The position numbers and the translations under genes were made by a program. DNA of 64,000 nt from positions 434,001-498,000 of the forward strand of contig NZ_KN150731.1 in the NCBI RefSeq assembly GCF_000754805.1, read 5' to 3'. Under the pieces are notes generated by a model. It made no database searches, was not told the DNA's origin, and saw only the letters and a list, made by a program, of their open reading frames with translations. Shown here in pieces: positions 20,494 to 27,965 of the stretch (positions are counted from its first letter, which is position 1; each line of letters begins with the position of its first letter). Source of the DNA: Yersinia frederiksenii ATCC 33641 (lineage in GTDB: Bacteria; Pseudomonadota; Gammaproteobacteria; Enterobacterales; Enterobacteriaceae).

Positions 20494-22158
20494 ATGGACA
20501 ACAAATTGGTGAACAACAGGCCTAAGTTTACCACAGAGCGCAATGGAATTTTTTATATTAATTTCAGGCTTTCCAATGGCACATTTTTTCGTATGAGTCT
20601 AAATACAGACTCTTTACGCCAATGTGAGGTTACGATGGCGCGTTTGATGCCATATATACCACTTGTCCAATCCGATGTTATGGATGTTGAGGAGTTCACC
20701 GACCACGTTAAGGGCATTAAAAAGCTGACTAAAGCGGACCTTGATACGTACTTATATCGTTTGTTAGAGGGGGATTACGTTACTGCGAAGGAATCCCCAT
20801 TAAAGCTAGGAATAATTGCAAAGAAGAGTACCGATGATCCAACTTACCGCCTATCAGCGAATGCTACTGACAACATAGAATCTGTACAAGGGCAAAAAAG
20901 TTTCTACGTGAATGAATACTTAGATGGCGCTGAAACGGTAGCTAAAGGTTTTCAATTTGGCTTTGAGCAACAAGGTTACTCAACGAAAGGAATGGAATAC
21001 GAAATCCAAGAAGCAGCAATAAAATTCAGTATTTCCCAATCAATGCTCAGCGATGCTTGGACGAAATATTTTGCTGGTGATATGACCGGCTATAAACAAG
21101 TATTAGAAGCTATGAAGCCAGAGATACCTCAGCAGGAAATATCCGCGATTCAAACATCTATGTCAGCTATTCCTCAATCAAATAGTAGTGATTCAACTCT
21201 CTTGCTCTCAAAAGCATGGGACATGTATATCGCAGATAAAGGCAAAAAATGGAGCACACCGGTTGCCAAAGAAAATAATAGGTTCTTTGAAGTGCTACTT
21301 CACGTGCTAGGCGATAAACTCGTGAATACCATAACCAAACAGCACATACGAGATGCTTTGCTGGTTGTTAAAAATCTGCCATCCCGTAACAAGATACCCT
21401 ACTCCCGCATGATACTCACTGAATGTATAGAATACGATGTCGCCGAAGAGGATCTGATTGCCAGTGAACATGTTCATAAACATCTCAAGCTATGGCGCTC
21501 ATTATTTAACACCTATCTCGTTGATCAAAAGGATATTTTAATAAAATCCCCTACCGATGGGATTAGTTACTCAGTTAAGCCAAATAAAGGTGGGCACTAT
21601 AGTCCCGAAGAGATGGATACACTCAAATCCTATCTTAACAAGCTGTCAAAAAGTGATTGGCGGAAAATGTACTTTCTTACTTTAGCCTACACTGGTGCTC
21701 GCCGTAGTGAAATTGAAACCGTCCTTAAGAAACATATAAGATTAGATACGAAGACTGGACGCTACTATATATTTATTGCAGGTGGAAAAACTGTCCACGC
21801 CATGCGACGAGTCCCGATCCACAAATCAATAGAGGCCAAACTATTAGAGCGTATTTCTACCCTGTCAGCTAATGATCTGGTATTTCATGATTTACCAGAC
21901 TATACGAGCATAAGCCTTGCGTGGATAGATATAATGGACTCACTCAATATTGATACTTATGACGAATTCGGGCTGAAACGCCGTCTTCATGGCCTACGCC
22001 ATACATTTATCAGTAAAGCAGTTGTTGAAACAAGCAACCATACATTGGTTCAACGCGTGGTAGGTCATAGCCTGACTCAGAACTTAGGAATTACTGCACG
22101 CTACACCCATAGACCGCCATTAAAGGCTCTTTTATGCGTTGTAGATTGTATAGAGTAA
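20494..22158 (+). CDS. Tyrosine recombinase / phage-type integrase
   Basis: A long integrase (554 residues from this start). The catalytic residues are visible in the C-terminal third: arginine in YTGARRSEIE, the HGLRHTFISK box with histidine and arginine, and the VGHSLTQ ... ARYTH segment with the nucleophile tyrosine. The N-terminal half has the arm- and core-binding regions of phage integrases. I prefer the ATG at 20494, which has AAGG eight bases upstream; another ATG at 20467 is open but lacks a site. The att repeat lies just upstream, as expected for an integrase next to its own attachment site. Confidence 0.93.
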   Translation: MDNKLVNNRPKFTTERNGIFYINFRLSNGTFFRMSLNTDSLRQCEVTMARLMPYIPLVQSDVMDVEEFTDHVKGIKKLTKADLDTYLYRLLEGDYVTAKESPLKLGIIAKKSTDDPTYRLSANATDNIESVQGQKSFYVNEYLDGAETVAKGFQFGFEQQGYSTKGMEYEIQEAAIKFSISQSMLSDAWTKYFAGDMTGYKQVLEAMKPEIPQQEISAIQTSMSAIPQSNSSDSTLLLSKAWDMYIADKGKKWSTPVAKENNRFFEVLLHVLGDKLVNTITKQHIRDALLVVKNLPSRNKIPYSRMILTECIEYDVAEEDLIASEHVHKHLKLWRSLFNTYLVDQKDILIKSPTDGISYSVKPNKGGHYSPEEMDTLKSYLNKLSKSDWRKMYFLTLAYTGARRSEIETVLKKHIRLDTKTGRYYIFIAGGKTVHAMRRVPIHKSIEAKLLERISTLSANDLVFHDLPDYTSISLAWIDIMDSLNIDTYDEFGLKRRLHGLRHTFISKAVVETSNHTLVQRVVGHSLTQNLGITARYTHRPPLKALLCVVDCIE

Positions 22159-22363
22159 AAATAATTTTAATAAAGTAAGACTCATTGAAGTGGCCCTCCA
22201 ATTCAGGGACAAAGGGGAATTATAATAATATTCCCCAACTCCCTATTTCGCTTGTTACACATAAAACACAATTTCAGTTTTTATTTGCCTGATCCATCAT
22301 TATCCTTTACCTTTTTGGGCAGATTGCCAAATTGATATTGGCAAATGGAATATAAGGGATGAT
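22159..22363. other. Gap after the integrase
   Basis: About 200 bases, AT-rich, with no coding frame seen. Confidence 0.4.
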
Positions 22364-22474
22364 ATGGCAATAGGATATTTTCTGCGTCTTGGCGACAGAA
22401 CGACGTGTGGAGGGGCGATTCTGTCGGGCGACCCGGCGTTTACTATTGACGGTGTGGCAACGGCACGCATGTAG
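22364..22474 (+). pseudogene. Truncated PAAR-domain gene
   Basis: A 36-codon frame begins MAIGYFLRLGDRTTCGGAIL and ends with a stop after DGVATARM. This is the opening of a PAAR-repeat protein, the spike tip that carries effectors on type VI secretion systems; full members continue for at least 50 more residues of PAAR plus any toxin domain. Downstream, to 22950, I find no continuation in another frame, so it appears to be a deletion remnant. It suggests that the following small genes come from a PAAR-effector/immunity locus. Confidence 0.75.
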
Positions 22475-22950
22475 CTATAAACATTAAAGCAGGATCTTCT
22501 TCCGGAGACAGAGGAGTCTAATAACGCCCCTGAAGTATCTAGATTATCTGTGGCGATTCAACTTATAATCAATTCTACACCCCTGACATTTTACCTATTG
22601 ATGACTAGCCTGATATATCATCAATAATGCTATTTTCGAATGTGATAACAATTACAGTAGAAAGTTAAAAATAGGAACAACCTCAAGCTCCTAAAATTGT
22701 CAACATAATGGCTGAAGTGTCTCGGAATTTCCTAAACCGTTAGAACCGATGAGATAAGTAAAATTTTTTAGGCCAATTTTCGTATTTCTGAGCTAAAAGG
22801 CAGAAAGCCAACTTGGAATTCAAACCAGAATGGCCTCTTCTCGCTCCTATCAGACCTAAAGGTTCATTAGTCACCTGCTTCGTGCCAAAAGCGGAAATCG
22901 GAGGTTATCTAACAACTAAAAGATGGCTACCTACGCCGTGGCGATTCAGT
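22475..22950. other. Non-coding remnant region with a repeat-like motif
   Basis: No convincing gene. Around 22840-22900 there is a weak copy of the intergenic motif shared with downstream spacers (CTTCTCGCTCC, then CGTGCCAAAAGCGGA). Confidence 0.5.
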
Positions 22951-23550
22951 TTACCCAACCTGTTGTTTCCTCTTAGCCATCTGTGTAAGGATAAATTCAG
23001 CAGCACTAGCCACTTCGTCTTCAGATGCAAAAACCCGCTCTGGTATGACAACACAACTGTCATTTAGCATGTGAATATAGATGAATCCAGTATTTCTGTA
23101 GCTCGACTTGATATGTTCCCAGTAAACCCGTCCGGTAACTGAATGAGTAATATTCTCGACGTAATACCGAGTGAGCTTCACTCTCTGAGAGAACTCTTCA
23201 TCGGCTTGTTCTGATGCCTGATTCTTTTTCATCACCCTGTTCAGGACAGCATCATAAATAATAGACAATGCCAGAGACACGCCAAATAAGACCAGAAGAA
23301 TACAGCTGATGACTTTGGCTCTCGCCATAAAACTGCCATCGTCTGGCGCTTTCAGGATAATCATGATCATCTGCAGTATCGTGAACGTTATTGCGAAAAT
23401 AAAGCTATACACAGAGGCTTTCTTGATAAGAAAAATATAACTGTACGGCTTAAAGCTCGCTTCCTTATAGCTCTTTATGTGCTTTGCAGCCTCACTGCGC
23501 TCAAGTAGGGACAAGGAAAAATCAACGATAATGCGATGTTTTGACTGCAC
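22951..23550 (-). CDS. Membrane protein with a YcxB-like C-terminal domain
   Basis: A 199-residue protein with two adjacent membrane helices (YSFIFAITFTILQMIMIILK and ISCILLVLFGVSLALSIIY) followed by a cytoplasmic domain. The stretch VYWEHIKSSYRNTGFIYIHM, then VVIPERVF, looks like the YcxB-like domain, which is frequent among immunity-type membrane proteins. It starts with GTG at 23550 behind AAGGA. Given the neighbouring PAAR remnant, an orphan immunity protein is a plausible role, but this is inference. Confidence 0.7.
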   Translation of the reverse strand: MQSKHRIIVDFSLSLLERSEAAKHIKSYKEASFKPYSYIFLIKKASVYSFIFAITFTILQMIMIILKAPDDGSFMARAKVISCILLVLFGVSLALSIIYDAVLNRVMKKNQASEQADEEFSQRVKLTRYYVENITHSVTGRVYWEHIKSSYRNTGFIYIHMLNDSCVVIPERVFASEDEVASAAEFILTQMAKRKQQVG

Positions 23551-23951
23551 AGGATGTGTCCTTTTTTATTTTTGTTTCCATGTATGCAGAGAATATCAAA
23601 TCCCATCACACTGAAATAGCGGCAAATTCAACTCCCCAACTCTTGAATCACCATGGCTTAGGTATCATTTTTTAGTTGGCATCTAACTCCGAACTTCCGC
23701 TGATCGCTCATAGAAGACTTGGTGTCCCTTCATTCTGGCTGCTACGTGCCAGAAGCAAACATTTCACACTTCTGCTTATGTAGCCAAAATCGGTATGCAA
23801 CTACACTATAGAATTTATATCAATAGTTAAGATAAAATGAAGGTTAATTGGAGTTTCATTCGGTTACATAGACCCACCGTTCAATTAATGATGGACTCAG
23901 AAATTATCACTGCAAGGGTTCATGTAAACAATACAGGTAAGGGAATATCAG
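23551..23951. other. Spacer with cassette-type repeat
   Basis: A 400-base spacer. GAACTTCCGCTGATCGCTCA at 23691-23710 and GTGCCAGAAGCAAAC at 23746-23760 correspond to the two halves of the repeat found in the later spacers. Confidence 0.5.
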
Positions 23952-24512
23952 ATGCCATCTCTATACACATTCAATGACCTGCTCGGTCTGCTTGTTTTTT
24001 CAAGGAAATATCACTTTCTCCACAATGATCTGGACAGCCTGATCATTGCATGGGCTGAAGATCAAGTCACCGAAGGAAATGATTCGGAGACTCTTTTAAT
24101 TCTCGCTTCACTGGGGCTTGATAAGCAACCTGAACGGACCGAGGTTGAATTATATATGTCACGGTACGTGGCAGAGCAGCGGATAGATCTGCCGCCGCTA
24201 AAAACAGCAGCATTGGTCTGGATCAAGCTATTTATGAGTCAACTTTCCCAGTGCGCGTCCATCCATGATGCAGAACAGAAAATGTATTTTCTGGTGTGTC
24301 ATTGGCTTGAACCTGACGTAAAGATTTTCGCGGCGGTGGTCGATACCCTGAAATCGCTTTACTGGCATCTCTTTGATGAATGGGAGGGACCTGGTACAAG
24401 CGAAGCAGTAAGGATGGAGGAGTCAGAATTCTTTGAGCTGATTAATCGTGCGATGCTGCCCTATTCCCGTAAAATTGAGAACCCAGATTGGCTGGATCTG
24501 CTTGTTCGGTAA
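23952..24512 (+). CDS. Unrecognised 186-residue acidic protein
   Basis: I do not recognise this protein. It is soluble, acidic and probably all-helical (FNDLLGLLVFSRKYHFLHND, then AALVWIKLFMSQLSQCA, then LDLLVR at the end), with no signal peptide. AGGGA precedes the ATG. The size, acidity and position in an array of nuclease-like genes fit a cytoplasmic immunity protein, but no toxin partner is directly adjacent and the assignment is only contextual. Confidence 0.65.
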   Translation: MPSLYTFNDLLGLLVFSRKYHFLHNDLDSLIIAWAEDQVTEGNDSETLLILASLGLDKQPERTEVELYMSRYVAEQRIDLPPLKTAALVWIKLFMSQLSQCASIHDAEQKMYFLVCHWLEPDVKIFAAVVDTLKSLYWHLFDEWEGPGTSEAVRMEESEFFELINRAMLPYSRKIENPDWLDLLVR

Positions 24513-24667
24513 TTTTTACCAGCATCCTGAAAGGTGCCTTTCCTGTGTGCATAATTCCATCTGATTTGAATTCCTTTTCGCATTCTACTTGAGTATATCC
24601 AGCAAAAACATCATCGTTCACCCTAGGAACCTAGACACAAAAGTTAACCTAACTGAATAGCCGCTCT

Positions 24668-24726
24668 GTGCCACAAGCGGAACTTGCTTACATCATGCTA
24701 TGTTAGTTTGCTGGGAGCAGGTCAAG
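24668..24726. repeat. Cassette spacer repeat, copy A
   Basis: It begins GTGCCACAAGCGGAACTTGC and ends GGGAGCAGGTCAAG. It matches copies at 25934-25995 and 26661-26718 with shared GCCA-AGCGGA, TATG-GTTAAT and GGGAGC-AGGTCA blocks. Confidence 0.7.
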
Positions 24727-24784
24727 ATGTTCACTGCGCCTATGCTTCAGCAACACCTTCCAGAACTTTTCAAGGAATAGAGAA

Positions 24785-25501
24785 ATGGCTCGTAAGTATG
24801 TTTATGGTGATAAACCAATCCGTACAACAACCGCTGAGATAGTTGAAAACGAGTTTGCTGGAAAGGCTACGGCTGTTCAGGTCGATGCAATTTTAAAGAA
24901 AAGATTTCCACATTACAAAGACAATACTTATTTGAATCTGATAGTTAACGCAGTTAACTGCAATCGTGGTCACTGGAGTTTTAACAGGACTGCCAGACGA
25001 ACAGATGATGCCACCCATCGCCACCATGAATATGATCGACTTTTCAAGCGCGGAAACGTTTTCGAGGTCTATGATTCCGCACTTCATGGTGTGTTTGAAA
25101 TCTATGAAGCTTCAGACGGCAAATGGCTAACACGTCCGGTTAAAAGTGAGTTTGAAAAGGCCATAGAAACAGCGTCTCAACTTACCTCAGAACAACGTAG
25201 AGAGAAGCTGGCTACAGCCAACACCACGCCAGAAAGGGTCATTATAAAGAGCTATACCTTCAAGCGTAATCCCCTCGTTGTAGCAGAGGTATTAGCCTTA
25301 GCTGGAGGTAAGTGTCAAAGCTGCCTACGTGACGCACCATTCAAGCGGGAAGATGGTAGACCGTATCTTGAAGTGCATCATGTGGAGTGGCTTGCTAACG
25401 GTGGAGAGGACTCTGTTGAAAATGCTATTGCACTCTGTCCGAACTGTCACCGCGAAGCACACTACGGCGCGCTTGTGTTGAAGCCGGCTAACATTAAGTA
25501 G
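24785..25501 (+). CDS. HNH endonuclease domain protein
   Basis: A 238-residue protein. The C-terminal 65 residues are an HNH nuclease with zinc-knuckle cysteines: CQSCLRDAPF, the catalytic histidines in LEVHHVEWLANGG, then NAIALCPNCHREAHYG. The N-terminal 120 residues include a region (LFKRGNVFEVYDSALHGVFEI) of a type often fused to HNH nucleases. It has a good ribosome binding site (AAGGA). It may be a restriction or defence nuclease, or a stand-alone copy of a secreted nuclease toxin. No methylase is nearby. Confidence 0.85.
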   Translation: MARKYVYGDKPIRTTTAEIVENEFAGKATAVQVDAILKKRFPHYKDNTYLNLIVNAVNCNRGHWSFNRTARRTDDATHRHHEYDRLFKRGNVFEVYDSALHGVFEIYEASDGKWLTRPVKSEFEKAIETASQLTSEQRREKLATANTTPERVIIKSYTFKRNPLVVAEVLALAGGKCQSCLRDAPFKREDGRPYLEVHHVEWLANGGEDSVENAIALCPNCHREAHYGALVLKPANIK

Positions 25502-25517
25502 TCTTCTTATAGCCCTC

Positions 25518-25542
25518 AACGTCTGCTCCTCGCTCATTGCTG
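25518..25542. repeat. Left half of the cassette spacer repeat
   Basis: CAACGTCTGCTCCTCGCTCA, then TTGCTG, right after the HNH gene. It is similar to 25883-25906 and 23691-23714, and to the inverse complement of the right-half motif. Confidence 0.55.
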
Positions 25543-25606
25543 CCTTTATGGCTTTTACTGCGACACGTGAGAGTTATAAGCGGATTTGCTAACTAAATGG
25601 TAGGCT

Positions 25607-25762
25607 TTACACCCCCCAAATCTCACTTTCAGCCCATGCCGTTTTCCAGCACTCCCATGCATTGCTAGTGGCCGGGTCGTCATACTTTCCTTCAATTTTG
25701 AGTAAGTCGAAGCCTTTAGTATCAGCCCAAATTTCAAATCGCTCTTCGCAAGTATTCATCAT
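25607..25762 (-). CDS. Small phage-like hypothetical protein
   Basis: A 51-residue frame opening with two ATGs (25762, 25759). The pattern FEIWADTKGFDLLKI, then Y, then TSNAWECWKTAW resembles the small proteins of lambdoid phages that pair F-E-W-A near the start with an A-W-W-A box near the end. The function of those proteins is unknown. It lies on the opposite strand to its neighbours, between two repeat units. A start-proximal ribosome binding site is not obvious. Confidence 0.55.
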   Translation of the reverse strand: MMNTCEERFEIWADTKGFDLLKIEGKYDDPATSNAWECWKTAWAESEIWGV

Positions 25763-25882
25763 TAATCACTTACTGCTAGTCAGGTTTTATATAACGTCTG
25801 GAAGATTTCATATAGGACAATAACTTGATCCCAGTTGATTGACACACGGCATTGTTAGCAATATCCATGAGGAGTCAATTTC

Positions 25883-25995
25883 GAACGTCTGCTGGTCGCT
25901 CAAAGCTGCTGGAGATCAATCTATAGACAGGTTAGTACCAGAAGCGGATGTTTAAGCATTGCGCTATGTTAATTTACGGGGAGCCGATCAGGTCA
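25883..25995. repeat. Cassette spacer repeat, copy B (both halves)
   Basis: The left half GAACGTCTGCTGGTCGCTCA is at 25883-25902, and the right half starts GTACCAGAAGCGGATG at about 25935 and ends GGGGAGCCGATCAGGTCAG. It is the most complete copy and shows that the two motifs belong to one unit of about 110 bases. Confidence 0.65.
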
Positions 25996-26122
25996 GTCGT
26001 GTGCTTTCTCTTTCAAGCCGGAGTAAATATGGTTTATCCCTATGGGATCTTAGCAACTCGATACTACGAAACCTGCGAGGCGAACTAATCACCTATGTAA
26101 TGAAAATGAGGGTGTAAAGGAA

Positions 26123-26563
26123 ATGGATCTTAGTGGGTATAGTTTCGAGCAGAAACTTTCCGATCTTCTTCTGCCAAATAAAGAATTTTACGTTACCGTA
26201 AATGCTGCATACTTTAATACTGGTGGTGTGTACGTTCTACGGAGTTTTGACGATGCGGGGCAAGTGCTGACCATACCAAGAGTATTAGGTGATGACCATG
26301 ATGGGATTTTGTACATCGGCAAGGCTAAACTATTTTGTCATCGCACAGGCGACCTTGCACGTTCTTTTAGCTTTCAATATCGGCAGAGTAAGCACCAGAC
26401 CGGGCAGCGTTATTGGAGCGACGAACGATACCAGAAACGTTACCCGTATGAGCATCTAAGAATGTTTATGTGGGTTAGTGATTATCCCACCGAACTCGAA
26501 CAGTTATTCTTTCAAAGCTACCTTACAAAATTTGGTGAGACTCCCCCGCTTAACCGAGTGTAG
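26123..26563 (+). CDS. GIY-YIG nuclease-like protein
   Basis: A 146-residue protein. The GIY-YIG hallmarks appear in order: GVYVLRS (GIY strand), GILYIGKAK (YIG strand), an arginine soon after (CHRTGDL), a glutamate in a late helix (PTELEQLFFQSYLTKFGE) and an asparagine at the very end (PPLNRV). This would be a complete minimal nuclease domain with no DNA-binding extension. Solitary GIY-YIG proteins occur in defence loci and as toxin domains; which applies here is unknown. It is followed by another copy of the spacer repeat. Confidence 0.75.
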   Translation: MDLSGYSFEQKLSDLLLPNKEFYVTVNAAYFNTGGVYVLRSFDDAGQVLTIPRVLGDDHDGILYIGKAKLFCHRTGDLARSFSFQYRQSKHQTGQRYWSDERYQKRYPYEHLRMFMWVSDYPTELEQLFFQSYLTKFGETPPLNRV

Positions 26564-26660
26564 ATGAAGGACGCACTTTATATTAGTGGATAATGTGTAT
26601 GGGGTCAGATTTGGTATGACACTGTTACTGCACAGAGCAATCCCCTAATCTGAGCAGCAG

Positions 26661-26718
26661 TGTGCCAAGAGCGGACGTTGCTAACAACAGTATGGGTTAA
26701 TCAACAGGGAGCAGGTCA
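26661..26718. repeat. Cassette spacer repeat, copy C
   Basis: It begins GTGCCAAGAGCGGACGTTGC and ends AGGGAGCAGGTCAA. It is the copy closest to copy A. Confidence 0.7.
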
Positions 26719-26751
26719 ATCCCATCATAGCAAGCTAATTGCTTGGGTATA

Positions 26752-26791
26752 TATAAAAAAACACCCTGCCAGCATAGCGCTCACAGGGTGT
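26752..26791 (-). terminator. Terminator of the lipase/immunity operon
   Basis: On the minus strand the stem ACACCCTG / CAGGGTGT is followed by a run of six T residues, 80 bases past the stop of the immunity gene. Confidence 0.85.
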
Positions 26792-26870
26792 ACAGCTAAA
26801 ACTATTAGGTAACAGAGTCTTCTTTCCTGCCGTTAGCGGACTAATTTCTTTAGAAGCCTTAGTTGTAATT

Positions 26871-27965
26871 TTAGCGTTTATATCGCAATGAGTTCACTAG
26901 CCTATCCCAAATTTCAATCATCTGAGCTTCGCTATAACTCGTTTTTATATCATCATTACTTATTCCAATGGTTAACCATGGCTTGTTCGATGTCGCCCCG
27001 GCTTCATTAGCATAGAAAGTAAAGTCATAGGCAGGAATAACTTCATCCTCTCGGGTCACTGTATCTTCAAATTTTTGTTTACCACGAGATAACCATTCCT
27101 GTGATGGTATTCCGTCAGGCGATAGTTCGCCTTTTTTAATAGTGAACTGATTAGAGACTTTCATCGCCTCATCAATCTGAGCACTTCGATTCAAAAGCGT
27201 GTCACTTGACCCAGAAAAAGTATTGTTGGTATATAACCCCAAAATAAAGTCATCATTCTTATAACTAAACGATACTTTTTCGCTATGCTTACTGCCATCA
27301 TCCTTAATAAACCCATTCGGAATACACACGCCTTTCTCTGTCGGAACATCCTCATCCTTTCTACCGCTTAATCTTGATATTAGGGATTTCATTGCTGCTA
27401 ACTTTGCGGGTTTCTCATTCATCTGAGCTTCAGTAAATCCAGCATTAATATATACTTTTTTTCTTTCTGAGTATTTATCGTCTGATAAGACTAATATTTT
27501 TGTTGTTATAATAAATGCGGTCATATCTACATAAACATGGGCTTCTAAAATACGACCCAGGTCATCCTCTCCTGAAATATTTCTATCAAAAATAACACCT
27601 TTCCCCTCAGGTAAAATGATAGTTTCTTTTATGAATGGAGCGTTTTCCAGATCATTTTCAGGCTTGTGTATTTCATTCCGTAATGCTTGCTCTCGAAGAG
27701 CTATCCGTTGCTTGAAGGCGGGCGGATAGAGAAATTTACTTTCGATTTTAAAGTCATCAATAAAAATCATGTTATGGAGCTGGTTATCAAATGATTGAGG
27801 AACATCAATCACATAACGGCCAATACATTGCGGTTTGGTTTGAGAAAATAAGCTCTCTATCACTGGATTGTCCTTATGAGAGAATGTCGATGCCATGACC
27901 GGCGAAAAATGAATCATGCCCATCATAATGAGAGGTAATACCGTAAGCTGTCGGGAGTTTTTCAT
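26871..27965 (-). CDS. Tli4-type immunity protein to a type VI lipase effector
   Basis: A 364-residue protein with an N-terminal signal peptide (LTVLPLIMMGMIHFSPVMA), so it is periplasmic. The segment QCIGRYVIDVPQSFDNQ soon after the signal, and the conserved pattern in the rest (VDMTAFIITTKIL, then the C-terminal WDRLVNSLRYKR), fit the Tli4 family of immunity proteins, which block phospholipase effectors in the periplasm. Its ATG overlaps the lipase stop (ATGA), so the pair is translationally coupled. This places the toxin first and its antidote second in one operon. Confidence 0.8.
   Translation of the reverse strand: MKNSRQLTVLPLIMMGMIHFSPVMASTFSHKDNPVIESLFSQTKPQCIGRYVIDVPQSFDNQLHNMIFIDDFKIESKFLYPPAFKQRIALREQALRNEIHKPENDLENAPFIKETIILPEGKGVIFDRNISGEDDLGRILEAHVYVDMTAFIITTKILVLSDDKYSERKKVYINAGFTEAQMNEKPAKLAAMKSLISRLSGRKDEDVPTEKGVCIPNGFIKDDGSKHSEKVSFSYKNDDFILGLYTNNTFSGSSDTLLNRSAQIDEAMKVSNQFTIKKGELSPDGIPSQEWLSRGKQKFEDTVTREDEVIPAYDFTFYANEAGATSNKPWLTIGISNDDIKTSYSEAQMIEIWDRLVNSLRYKR

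Noticed and set aside
22813-23067. 84-codon plus-strand frame
   Set aside because: It runs through the degraded spacer repeat and the 3' end of the opposite membrane protein gene, with no ribosome binding site or motif.
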